A DNA stretch of 64,000 bases from an uncultured Desulfovibrio sp. (GTDB lineage: Bacteria; Desulfobacterota; Desulfovibrionia; Desulfovibrionales; Desulfovibrionaceae). The number at the start of each line of letters is the position of its first letter. Within the stretch, counting starts at the first letter, position 1. This document shows positions 24,572-32,784 of the stretch, one piece after another. Made by a program: the position numbers and the translations under genes. A model generated the notes under the pieces. That model was given only the letters and a program-made list of their open reading frames with translations, ran no database searches and was not told where the DNA came from. The DNA lies in assembly GCF_949282365.1 (NCBI RefSeq), contig NZ_CASDOY010000005.1, forward strand, positions 1 to 64,000, given 5' to 3'.

Positions 24572-26020
24572 ATGGAGCTGCTGCACGAGACCCAGAGCCT
24601 GTGTCCGGTCTGCCTGCGGCGGCTGGATGCCCGCTATGTGCGCCGGGGCGGGGACATCCTGCTGGAACGGACCTGCCCCGAGCACGGCCCTTTTGCCGCC
24701 CTGGTCTGGCACGAGGCCGCGGAGGACGGTATCACGCCGCCGCGCTTCGAGAGCTGGTCCCGGCCAAAGACGCCCTCCTATCCGCGCGAACCGCGCACGC
24801 CGGTACGGCACGGCTGCCCTTATGACTGCGGCCTCTGCCCGGCGCACGCCCAGCATACCTGCACCGGCCTTGTGGAAGTGACCCTGCGCTGCAACATGGC
24901 CTGTCCCATCTGCTATGCCTCGGCGGGCGGCGCTGTGCCCGACGATCCCCCGCTGGAGACCCTGGCCTTCCAGCTGGACAGCCTGCGCCGGGCCTCGCCG
25001 GGCTGCAACATCCAGCTTTCCGGCGGCGAGCCCACGCTGCGCGACGATCTGCCCGCCATCATCCGTCTGGCCCGGGAACGGGGTTTCGGCCTGTTGCAGG
25101 TCAACAGCAACGGCCTGCGCCTGGGGCTGGAAGCGGGCTATGCCCGGCAGCTGCGCGAGGCCGGTCTGGATTCCGTCTATCTGCAATGGGACAGTCCCGA
25201 CGCGGCAGGCTGCCTGCCCCTGCGCGGGGCCGTGGCCCTGCCCGACGGGCTGGATCTGCCTGCGGTCAAGCGCCGGGCCGTGGAACGGTGTGCGGCCGCA
25301 GGGCTGGGCGTGGTGCTGGTGGCCACGGTGGCACAGGGCGTCAATGATGACCGCCTGGGGGCCATGCTGCGTCTGGCTCTGGAACTGGGGCCCGCCGTAC
25401 GCGGTCTGCACATCCAGCCTGTGGCCCGTTTCGGCCGCTATCCCGGACGGCTGGAGGACGGCCCGCGTCTCACCCTCAGCCATGTCATGGCCGCCCTCTG
25501 CCGTCAGGCGCCGCAGTGGCTGCGCATGGAACACTTCCATCCGCCGGGCTGCGAGCATTCCCTCTGTTCCTTCAGCGCCCTCTATGCCCGGGAAAAAGGC
25601 CCGGACGGCGGCGTCATGCTGCGCTGGCTGCCTGATGCGGCCCAGTCCTGCTGCGGCCCTGCCGTGGACAGGGTCCCGCCTTCCGCGGCCGAGGGCGCCC
25701 GCAAGTCCCGCCAGTTCGTGGCCAGCCACTGGCGCGGCGAGCCCGGGCCCGGAGGGAGCGGCTCCAGGGCTGCGCTGGCCGATGATTTCAGCCGTTTCCT
25801 GGCCCGGGCCGGGGCCGGACAGCGTTTCACCCTCTCCTGCATGGCCTTTCAGGACGCCCTGGCCCTTGACGTGGAGCGGGTGCGCGGCTGCTGCATCCAT
25901 GTGGTGCGTCCTGACGGGCGCATGATCCCCTTCTGTCTCCACAACCTCACCTCCACGGAAGGCCGGATGCTCTATCCCCAGCGCCTGGCCGGCGGGGAGA
26001 CGCATCATGACGCCGGATAG
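24572..26020 (+). CDS. Radical SAM protein of the mop accessory operon (TrsS-like)
   Basis: A 482-residue radical SAM protein. The cluster motif is Cys107-x3-Cys111-x2-Cys114 (CNMACPICY), with the GGE loop as LSGGEPT. Before it lie a CPVC pair (11-14), a CPEHG, and a Cys-rich loop (82-97: CPYDCGLC...C). The N-terminal CxxC corresponds to the place where some relatives carry selenocysteine, from memory; here it is an ordinary cysteine codon. The front half resembles TTxx/SAM proteins with tungsten- or molybdopterin-linked neighbours. Start at 24572 with GAGGTG; 24557 is an alternative. The reaction is unknown. Confidence 0.82.
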   Translation: MELLHETQSLCPVCLRRLDARYVRRGGDILLERTCPEHGPFAALVWHEAAEDGITPPRFESWSRPKTPSYPREPRTPVRHGCPYDCGLCPAHAQHTCTGLVEVTLRCNMACPICYASAGGAVPDDPPLETLAFQLDSLRRASPGCNIQLSGGEPTLRDDLPAIIRLARERGFGLLQVNSNGLRLGLEAGYARQLREAGLDSVYLQWDSPDAAGCLPLRGAVALPDGLDLPAVKRRAVERCAAAGLGVVLVATVAQGVNDDRLGAMLRLALELGPAVRGLHIQPVARFGRYPGRLEDGPRLTLSHVMAALCRQAPQWLRMEHFHPPGCEHSLCSFSALYAREKGPDGGVMLRWLPDAAQSCCGPAVDRVPPSAAEGARKSRQFVASHWRGEPGPGGSGSRAALADDFSRFLARAGAGQRFTLSCMAFQDALALDVERVRGCCIHVVRPDGRMIPFCLHNLTSTEGRMLYPQRLAGGETHHDAG

Positions 26021-27254
26021 GGGAGGGGCCGCCGTGAGCGGCGCGGCACTGGCGGGGCTGCCGCCGGCGGTCCTGCGGGCCCTGACGCATCCCGCGCCCT
26101 TCGCGCTGGGGCTGGATGCCTGGCTGGCGGCGGAATGCGGGGCCGCACGGCCGGAAGACCTGCCTGCCGCCGTGCGTGCGCGCCAGCTGGAACTGCTCAA
26201 TGCCGATCTGTGCCACATGGCGCTGCACGGTCCCCTGTACCGGCAGCGCCTGCAGGCGACGGGCCGTCTGTCGACAGCCGGTCTGCGGCCGCTGCATGAT
26301 CTTTCCGAACTGGCGGAACTGCCGTTCACCACAGCGGATGACCTGCGCCCCGGCGAGGCCCTGCTCTGCGTCTCGCGCGATGCGGTGGCACGCATGGTCA
26401 CGGTGGCCACCTCCGGCAGCACGGGCGCGCCCAAACGTCTGGCCTTCAGTGATGCCGAGCTGGCGCGGACGCGGGATTTCTTCGCCGTGGGCATGGCCCA
26501 GATGGTCACGGCAGGGCAGCGGGTGGCCGTGCTTTTGCCGGGCGCGCACCGGCCCCGGGGCATCACGGATCTGCTGAGCGCCTGCCTGGCGCCGCAGGGC
26601 GTGCGGGTGACGGCCTGCATGGAACTGGCGGAGGCCCTGCTCGTCGCGCCACAGCAGGCCCCGGGAGCGGAGCGGGCCCGTCTGGCCGACTTGCGCTGTA
26701 TCTGGCAGGCCCTGGCGGACACGGCTCCGGCCGGTCTGGCCCTGGTCCTGCTGCCCCGGCAGCTGGAAGACTTGCGGCAGGCTTTCCCGCAGACACCGCC
26801 CGGCCTGAGCGCCGTCCTGTGCGCTGCCGACTGGCTGGACCCGGCCCTGCGCCGTCAGGTGGAGCGGGACTGGGACTGCCCCCTGCTGGAGCATTACGGG
26901 TCCACGGAAAGCGCTTTTGCCGGAGCCGTGCAGTGCCGTTGCCGGGAAGGGCGGCATGTGCGGGCCCTGGACCTGCTGCTGGAGATAGTCCATCCTGTGA
27001 CGGGAGAGGTCCTGCCCGCGGGCGAGCCCGGCGAGCTGGTCATCACCACCCTGCAACGGCGGGCCATGCCCCTGTTGCGCTACCGCACCGGCGACATGGC
27101 CAGTCTGCTGGAGGGGCCGTGCGCCTGCGGCAGCCCCCTGCCCCGCCTGGGGCCGGTACTGGGGCGCATCGTGTGCGACGGGAAGGATTTTCATCTGACG
27201 CATCCCCGCAAGGGGGGCGCCGGGGAGAGGGAGCCATGCGCCATTACGCTGTGA
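26007..27254 (+). CDS. AMP-dependent CoA ligase-like protein (DVU_1553-like)
   Basis: A 415-residue adenylate-forming enzyme of the phenylacetate-CoA ligase (PaaK) group. The phosphate loop TSGSTGAPKR, the YGSTE motif and the RYRTGD motif are all present, so ATP-dependent activation of a carboxylate is possible. It is shorter than typical PaaK, and the C-terminal lid region is reduced. The CACG pair near residue 375 is a feature of this subgroup. It overlaps the radical SAM gene by 14 bases and the next gene by 19. Neither its substrate nor the use of CoA is known. Confidence 0.78.
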   Translation: MTPDRGGAAVSGAALAGLPPAVLRALTHPAPFALGLDAWLAAECGAARPEDLPAAVRARQLELLNADLCHMALHGPLYRQRLQATGRLSTAGLRPLHDLSELAELPFTTADDLRPGEALLCVSRDAVARMVTVATSGSTGAPKRLAFSDAELARTRDFFAVGMAQMVTAGQRVAVLLPGAHRPRGITDLLSACLAPQGVRVTACMELAEALLVAPQQAPGAERARLADLRCIWQALADTAPAGLALVLLPRQLEDLRQAFPQTPPGLSAVLCAADWLDPALRRQVERDWDCPLLEHYGSTESAFAGAVQCRCREGRHVRALDLLLEIVHPVTGEVLPAGEPGELVITTLQRRAMPLLRYRTGDMASLLEGPCACGSPLPRLGPVLGRIVCDGKDFHLTHPRKGGAGEREPCAITL

Positions 27255-28477
27255 TACTGGCAGCCGGAGCGGCGTCCCGCATGGGGCAATGCAAGGCCGT
27301 GCTGCCCCTGCCCTTTGCGGACGGGGCGCGCTGCGCCCTGGAGACGCTGGCCGGATTGTACGCCTTTTGCGGGCACTGTTTCGTGGTGACGGGCCATCAT
27401 GCCGGTCTGCTGGAACCGCTGGCCCCCGCCTGGGGCCTGCGGCCCGTGCGCAACCCGCGACCGGAAGACGGCATGTTCTCTTCCCTTTGCGCGGGCCTGC
27501 GCGCCGTGCTGGAGCAGGCGGCAGCGGACGGCTGCCCGGCGGGGCAGGGGGTGGTCTTCGTTCATCCTGTGGACGTGCCCCTGACCCGGAGCCTGACCGT
27601 GCAGGCCCTGCTGCGGGCCGCGGCGGTCTGCCCGGACACGGCCCTGCAGCCTGTTTTCGGCACGGAGCCCGGCCATCCCGTCTGCCTGCCGCTCTCCCTG
27701 GTGCCGGCCATCTTGGACCATGATGGCGAGGAGGGCTTGCGCGGGGCCCTGGCGAAGGTCCCCTGCCGTCAGGTGCCGGTGGCGGACAGCGCCATGTTGC
27801 TGGATATGGACACGCCCGCACAGTACGCGCATCTGCAGGCCCGGGCGGCCTGTCATGGAGCCCTGACGCGGGAAGAGGCGGAGGCCCTGCTGCTGCAGGC
27901 TGGTGTGCCGGAGCAGGGACTGCGGCATGCGCTGGCCGTGGGACTGGTGGCCGAAGCCCTGTGCGCGGCCCTGGCGGCGGCGCGTCGGGAGGACGATCCC
28001 GTGGAGAGGGCCCTGGCGCTGGCGGCCGGACTGACGCACGATATCCGCAAGGGCGCGCACGGGCATGAGGCTGCGGGCGGGCGGCTGCTGGCGCGGCTCG
28101 GCCTGCCCCGCATGGCGGGCATCGTGGCGGCGCACCGCGACCAGAGCGTCCCGGCGGAGAAAAAGCTGGGGGCGCACGAGCTGGTCTATCTGGCGGACAA
28201 ATACTGCCGCGGGGGGAACTGGCTCCCCATCATGCGGCGTTTCGGGCAAAAACTGGAAGAATTCGGTGCTGATCCCGAGGCCCGTGCCGGTATCGAAGGA
28301 CGGCGCGACCGGGCCCTGGCCCTGGAGGGCCGTCTTGCCGCCGAGCTGGGGCAGGACCCGGCCCGGCTGGCCCGGGAAGCTCTGGCCGCGGCCGATGTGG
28401 CGGCCCGGGCGCAGGCGCTGGATGCCACGCGCAGGCTCTGGGCCCCCGTGGGCGGCTTCCCGGCGGAGGATGTCTAG
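27236..28477 (+). CDS. MocA-like nucleotidyltransferase fused to an HD domain (DVU_1551-like)
   Basis: A 413-residue fusion. Residues 1-200 are a MobA/MocA-like nucleotidyltransferase: LAAGAASRMGQCK at the start, then HPVDVPL for metal binding. The C-terminal half has an HD phosphohydrolase-like motif (THDIRKG) and a second His (AAHRDQ). MocA adds CMP to molybdopterin, and Mop needs exactly that cytosine dinucleotide, so this is the best candidate for the enzyme that makes its cofactor. The HD half might edit or recycle the cofactor; that is a guess. GGAGAGGGA precedes the ATG. The same fusion exists in related Desulfovibrio clusters as I remember them. Confidence 0.82.
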   Translation: MRHYAVILAAGAASRMGQCKAVLPLPFADGARCALETLAGLYAFCGHCFVVTGHHAGLLEPLAPAWGLRPVRNPRPEDGMFSSLCAGLRAVLEQAAADGCPAGQGVVFVHPVDVPLTRSLTVQALLRAAAVCPDTALQPVFGTEPGHPVCLPLSLVPAILDHDGEEGLRGALAKVPCRQVPVADSAMLLDMDTPAQYAHLQARAACHGALTREEAEALLLQAGVPEQGLRHALAVGLVAEALCAALAAARREDDPVERALALAAGLTHDIRKGAHGHEAAGGRLLARLGLPRMAGIVAAHRDQSVPAEKKLGAHELVYLADKYCRGGNWLPIMRRFGQKLEEFGADPEARAGIEGRRDRALALEGRLAAELGQDPARLAREALAAADVAARAQALDATRRLWAPVGGFPAEDV

Positions 28478-28480
28478 GCC

Positions 28481-29176
28481 ATGGACGGTCTCTGGCTGCT
28501 GCGTCACGGAGCCCTGCCGCCCAATCCCCAACGGCGTTTCGTGGGCGCGCGGGAGATAGCCCTGAGCGATGCGGGACGGGAGCAGGTACGCCGTGCCGCC
28601 CGTGCCCTGCTGGCGGAATGCGGCGTGGCGCAGGCCGGGCCCGTCATGCGTCCTGTGCCGGAGCGGGCGGACATGCCGGGACCGGTGACGGCCGTGGCAG
28701 GAGGGCCGGCGACGCTGCCCCGGCGCATCGTCTGCTCGGATCTTGGCCGCTGCCGGGAAAGCGCGGCCCTGGTGCGGGAGGTCTTCCGGGGATACGGGCA
28801 TGATGTGGACATCTTCCCGGATGCCGCCTTGCGCGAGATCTCGCTGGGCGGCTGGGAAGGACTGACCGTGGCGGAAGTGGAGGCACGCTGGCCGGGCAGC
28901 CATGCGGCGCGCGGGGCGGCCATGGCGGACTTCACGCCGCCGGGAGGGGAGAGCTTCGCCGGGGTCCAGGCACGGGCCGTGGCCTGTGTGGAGCGCTGGC
29001 GATCACGCTTTTCCGGGGAATGCCTGCTGCTGGTCAGCCACGCGGGCGTCCTGCGCACGCTCCTTTGCCACTGGCTGGCCTTGCCGTTGCGGGAGGTGAT
29101 GCGCGTGCCTCAGCACTATGCCTGCCGCATGTGGCTGCCTTCCTGGCCGGAAGGGCGGTCCCCCCTGCAAGCCTGA
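28481..29176 (+). CDS. Histidine phosphatase family protein (CobC/phosphoglycerate mutase-like)
   Basis: A 231-residue member of histidine phosphatase branch 1. The catalytic RHG is at residues 8-10 and the second His in LLVSHAGVLR. The EISLGGWEG block is typical of CobC/GpmB-like enzymes. It follows the nucleotidyltransferase gene by three bases and is last in the operon. A phosphatase at the end of a nucleotide-cofactor pathway could remove a 5'-phosphate or a feedback product, but the substrate is unknown. Confidence 0.82.
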   Translation: MDGLWLLRHGALPPNPQRRFVGAREIALSDAGREQVRRAARALLAECGVAQAGPVMRPVPERADMPGPVTAVAGGPATLPRRIVCSDLGRCRESAALVREVFRGYGHDVDIFPDAALREISLGGWEGLTVAEVEARWPGSHAARGAAMADFTPPGGESFAGVQARAVACVERWRSRFSGECLLLVSHAGVLRTLLCHWLALPLREVMRVPQHYACRMWLPSWPEGRSPLQA

Positions 29177-29850
29177 TGAAGGGCGCACGGATGCGCCGCG
29201 CTGCCGGGTCGGCGGGCTGGAGCGTCGGATAAGGAATATCAGTTCGGGGAGGCAGGCGCGGCAGGACCGGAAAGGCGGGAGGCTGCGGCCGTCTGTCATG
29301 GCGTTGCGGGCCTGCGCGCAAGAGCAGCGCGCCGCCATCCGCCGGGCCGTCCTTCGCTGACGGTCCCGGGCCGTCGTCCCTTTTTGACCGTCATTCCCGC
29401 CCCTGTTCGCAGGGGTTCTTCTTTTTCCCGCCGTCATGGCGCTACGTCGTGCCCCCTGTACGCAGGGGGCTTTTGTGTTTCCGGCCGGCCACGCGGCCTG
29501 TCCCGGCCTCATCCGGGAGGCAGGGGGCGCGGCCTTGCGGGCGTCTTTCCCCTTCCCGGGTCTTTCCTGAAGGCAGGGCTCGACAGATGTCCCCCGGCAG
29601 GAGGCCGTTGCCGTAACAGGCCGGAAAGCACGTCTGTTCCCGTCCGTGCGGGGCAGATCCGCGTTGGACTGCCCGCGGGCAGGCGGCATTTTTTTCGGGG
29701 ACGGCCGCACAGGGGAGACGATGGTCCCGCCCCTCGCCATCCTCCCAATAACGCGCGCTGGGGGAAGGATGGGGCCCGGGGGAAAGGAGCCCTCTTGTGC
29801 GCGGGCCCAGGGGGGGCCCTCCCCCCGGACGAAACATGATGCGCCTGGGT
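29177..29850. other. Gene-free stretch between the mop accessory operon and tunR
   Basis: It holds three hairpins in the first 300 bases (a GACGG/CCGTC stem near 29359-29375 with CCCTTTTT, and the pair at 29400 and 29451). After that there is G+C-rich sequence without a recognised gene up to the tunR stop. Confidence 0.5.
29400..29475 (+). terminator. Tandem tetraloop terminators ending the accessory operon
   Basis: Two compact hairpins lie in a row. CCCCTG-ttcg-CAGGGG (29400-29415) is followed by TTCTTCTTTTT. GCCCCCTG-tacg-CAGGGGGC (29451-29470) is followed by TTTTG. Both read rightward, so they end the eight-gene operon. Confidence 0.8.
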
Positions 29851-30957
29851 TTAATCCAGGGTCAGGATGACGGACAGGGCCTTGAAGATGACCCAGACAC
29901 TGCTGCCCACCGGCGGGATGGGGCTCTCGCCGCGCACATGCAGGGCGCAGGCCTGGCTGCCGTCGGGAAGGTTGACCAGGATCTCGGCCAGCATCTCGTC
30001 CTGCCGCACGCGCTCCACCGTGCCGCGAAAGCAGTTGCGGCTGGCCACGGGGGGCGTCTCCTGGCCCTGGTCCGGCTCGATGATGATCCAGGGGGCCTTG
30101 ATGCTGGCCGTGACCAGCATGTCCTTGGCCAGGCCCAGGCTCTTGCTGCTTTCATCCGTGATCATGGCCGTGACGTGCAGCCCCCCGGCCGTACACAGGA
30201 CCACCGTGACCATGATGCCGGAGGCCCGCAGCTGTTCGATGCGGCCGTGGAAGACGTTGCGGGCGCTGGTCCGCAGGCCGCTGGTGCGCTGGACGTGTTC
30301 GCGCAGCAGGCTCTGGGCGGCCTTGAGGTTGTAGCGGATGCTGCCGGACTGCTGACGCCGGTTGCGTCCGGCGAACATGTCGGCCACGGGCGCGGGCAGG
30401 CCCTGGCGCACCAGCTCGATGATGCGGGTCTGGCGCAGGCTGCGGGCGCTGAGCAGGCCGGCGGGCAGGCCGCAGGCGTTGCCGCATTGCTGCAGGCTGC
30501 GGCGCACATAGCTGGCGTCACAGCGCAGCAGGGCGCCGCTGGGGGAGAACAGGGCGGGGTCTTCCATCATCTGGCGCAACCTGCGGGCATGGGTGGCCGG
30601 CAGGGGCACCTGGCGGGCATGTTCGCCCTGGATGTGGATGGTGCCCGCGCTCCAGTCCATATGCGTCAGCTCCAGCGAAAGGGCTTCCACCAGGCGCAGG
30701 CCGCCGTAGCGCAAGAGCATGAAGATGCACCACAGGCGGGCATGTGCCCGGCGCGCCCGCATGCTGGACGATTCGGCATACTGCTGCCAGTACCAGGACT
30801 CGGCCGCCAGCAGCTCCTGATCGCTCAGGCCTTTCTCGTCCCGCAGCAGGCTGGCGTTGTCCTGCCGCATGAGCTTTTGCTGGAGCCATTTCCTGTCTTC
30901 AGTTTCCAGACTGTGCAGCAAAGTGCTGAGTCTTTCACGTTTTTGCGCAGAAACCAT
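29851..30957 (-). CDS. tunR: Tungstate/molybdate-responsive regulator TunR-like: recombinase-like DNA-binding domain plus TOBE domains
   Basis: A 368-residue regulator. The N-terminal 230 residues have the fold of a tyrosine recombinase (YGGLRLVEALSLEL, then SLRQTR...GLPAPVADMFAGR), but the usual HxLRH reads RSLRQ, so cutting activity is unlikely. The C-terminus has two TOBE-like oxyanion-binding modules (about 230-300 and 305-368). This architecture is that of TunR, described in sulfate reducers as controlling tungstate and molybdate uptake genes. It is divergent from modABC, its expected target. It starts at 30957 with GGAGG. The ModC here has no TOBE domain, so sensing probably rests on this protein. 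Confidence 0.9.
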   Translation of the reverse strand: MVSAQKRERLSTLLHSLETEDRKWLQQKLMRQDNASLLRDEKGLSDQELLAAESWYWQQYAESSSMRARRAHARLWCIFMLLRYGGLRLVEALSLELTHMDWSAGTIHIQGEHARQVPLPATHARRLRQMMEDPALFSPSGALLRCDASYVRRSLQQCGNACGLPAGLLSARSLRQTRIIELVRQGLPAPVADMFAGRNRRQQSGSIRYNLKAAQSLLREHVQRTSGLRTSARNVFHGRIEQLRASGIMVTVVLCTAGGLHVTAMITDESSKSLGLAKDMLVTASIKAPWIIIEPDQGQETPPVASRNCFRGTVERVRQDEMLAEILVNLPDGSQACALHVRGESPIPPVGSSVWVIFKALSVILTLD

Positions 30958-30981
30958 AAGAACCCTCCGATAACCACCTCC

Positions 30982-31010
30982 AAAATAAATTGAATCATAA
31001 GATGTTACAA
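30982..31010 (-). promoter_or_regulatory. Candidate tunR promoter in the tunR-modA intergenic region
   Basis: On the minus strand TTGTAA (31010-31005) and TATTTT (30987-30982) are 17 bases apart. The 152-base gap is A/T-rich and must also hold the modA promoter and any TunR operators. A loose direct repeat TGTTAC/TGTCAC (31003-31018) overlaps the -35 but is not proof of a site. Confidence 0.5.
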
Positions 31011-31109
31011 GCTGTCACGCTTTTTGTCTAATCCGTGCCTGCCTTGCTCCCGTGCCTCAGGCGCGTAAAGTGCAGCATGACGAGAACATGAAAAGCCAAG
31101 GAGGCTTGT

Positions 31110-31892
31110 ATGTGGGTTGATCGTATGCTTTCCGCCTGTGCCAAAAGCGTGTGCCTGGCGGCCGCCGTCCTGATGCTGTCGCTGGGCTGCGGGCAGGTCA
31201 TGACGGCATCCGCCGGAGAGATGACCGTATCCGCCGCGGCCAGTCTGACCAATGCGTTCGCGGAACTGAAGACCGCCTTTGAAAAATCCCATCCGGGCGT
31301 GACCGTACACACCAACTTCGCCGCTTCCAATCCGCTGCTCAAGCAGATGCAGGAAGGCGCGCCGGTGGACGCGTTCGCTTCCGCCGACCAGGAGACCATG
31401 GACAAGGCCCAGAAGGCCCAGCTCATCAAGCCTGAAAGCCGCAAGAATTTCGTGAGCAACACCGTGGTGCTCATCGTGCCTGCCCAGGGGCACAAGTTCG
31501 CCAGCCTCGGCGAACTCAAGAAGGCCCAGCGCATCGCCGTGGGCTCGCCTGAAAGCGTGCCCGTGGGCCGCTATACGCGCGACGCCCTGAAGAACGCCGG
31601 GCTCTGGGATGCCCTACAGTCCTCCTTTGTCTACGGCAACAGCGTGCGGCAGGTTCTGGATTATGTGGCCCGTGGCGAAGTCGATGCCGGTATCGTCTAC
31701 GCCACCGACGCCAAGCAGCGTGCCGACAAGGTGGCCGTCTGCCTGACGCTCACGGGACACAAGCCTGTCACCTATCCCATTGCCGTGGCCACCACCGGCA
31801 GCAACGCTGCTATGGGTCAGGCTTTCGTGGACTTTGCCCTTTCCCCCGAAGGGCAGGAGATCCTGGCCCGTTACGGCTTCTCCAAGCCGTAA
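31110..31892 (+). CDS. modA: Molybdate-binding periplasmic protein ModA
   Basis: A 260-residue solute-binding protein with a signal peptide (basic start, hydrophobic run to about residue 30, cleavage near ASA-GE). After it come the ModA segments VSAAASLTNAF, AASNPLLKQM, SPESVPVGRYTRDAL and DAGIVYATDA, which line the oxyanion pocket. It binds molybdate or tungstate in the periplasm and passes it to ModB. AAGGAGG precedes the ATG. An intrinsic terminator-like hairpin separates it from modB, which would give more binding protein than transporter. Confidence 0.95.
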   Translation: MWVDRMLSACAKSVCLAAAVLMLSLGCGQVMTASAGEMTVSAAASLTNAFAELKTAFEKSHPGVTVHTNFAASNPLLKQMQEGAPVDAFASADQETMDKAQKAQLIKPESRKNFVSNTVVLIVPAQGHKFASLGELKKAQRIAVGSPESVPVGRYTRDALKNAGLWDALQSSFVYGNSVRQVLDYVARGEVDAGIVYATDAKQRADKVAVCLTLTGHKPVTYPIAVATTGSNAAMGQAFVDFALSPEGQEILARYGFSKP

Positions 31893-31933
31893 TTTCTGAT
31901 GGCGGCAGCGTTGCGGACGCTGCGGCCCGTTTA

Positions 31934-31982
31934 CCGGGTCCGGACATGTCCCGACTCCTGCATGTCCGGGCCCGGCTTTTTG
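31934..31982 (+). terminator. Strong hairpin with T-run between modA and modB
   Basis: CCGGGTCCGGACATG (31934-31948) pairs with CATGTCCGGGCCCGG (31961-31975), with a single G-U, and CTTTTTG follows. It looks like a full terminator inside the mod operon, so it is either partial or regulated. Confidence 0.75.
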
Positions 31983-32094
31983 TGAGCTGCGCCCCCTGCG
32001 CCCGGCGGGCCCGCCTTGCCCGCCGGGCGCAGGATGTTGCCTTTTCTGTCGCGCGGCCCCTGCCTGTCCGGCAGGGGCGTCGTCTGGATACCGC

Positions 32095-32784
32095 ATGGAA
32101 TACCTTGTCCCTACCGACCTGGCCCAGCCGCTCCTGCTGTCGTTGCGGGTAGCCGGCATAGCCACGGCCCTTTCCTTCCTGGCCGCGCTGTTCGTTGCCT
32201 GGCGCCTGGCCCGCCGCCACGGTCCCCTGCCTGCCCTGCTGGATGCCCTGTGTACGCTCCCCCTGGTGCTGCCCCCCACAGTGCTGGGCTATTATCTGAT
32301 CCTCGTCATCGGGCGTAACGGTCTGCTGGGACCGTCCCTGCGCGAGCTCGGGCTGCAGCTCATCTTTTCCTGGCAGGGGGCCGTGGTGGCCGCCACGGTG
32401 GTGGTCTTCCCCCTGCTGTACAAGTCCGCGCGTGCCGCTCTTGAGCAGGTGGACCCGCATCTGGAGAATGCGGCGCGCACCCTTGGCGCCTCCGAGTTGC
32501 GCATTTTGCTGACGGTCTCCCTGCCGCTGGCCTGGAAGGGGATCTTTGCCGGGCTCATGCTGGCCTTTGCCCGGGGCATGGGCGAATTCGGCGCGACCCT
32601 CATGGTGGCCGGCAATATCCCCGGCAAGACGCAGACCCTGGCCCTGGCCATCTACGACGCCTTCCAGGCGGGCAATGACGCGCTGGCGACCCTGCTGGTG
32701 CTGGTGACCTCCGGCCTGTGCGTGTCCCTGCTCATGGCCGCCGAGGTGCTGGTCAAATACAAAAGAAGGCGGCGCGGCGCATGA
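32095..32784 (+). CDS. modB: Molybdate ABC transporter permease ModB
   Basis: A 229-residue permease with about five or six transmembrane segments. The cytoplasmic EAA loop (NAARTLGASELRILLTVSLP) contacts the ATPase, and the ARGMGEFGATLMVAGN segment is diagnostic of ModB. It is translationally coupled to modC by ATGA. The ribosome site is weak, and 202 bases separate it from modA. Confidence 0.95.
   Translation: MEYLVPTDLAQPLLLSLRVAGIATALSFLAALFVAWRLARRHGPLPALLDALCTLPLVLPPTVLGYYLILVIGRNGLLGPSLRELGLQLIFSWQGAVVAATVVVFPLLYKSARAALEQVDPHLENAARTLGASELRILLTVSLPLAWKGIFAGLMLAFARGMGEFGATLMVAGNIPGKTQTLALAIYDAFQAGNDALATLLVLVTSGLCVSLLMAAEVLVKYKRRRRGA

Noticed and set aside
30300..30957. Integrase of a mobile element
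   Set aside because: The recombinase-like part lacks the HxLRH catalytic pattern and is fused to TOBE domains next to mod genes; it is a regulator. No att repeats or cargo seen.
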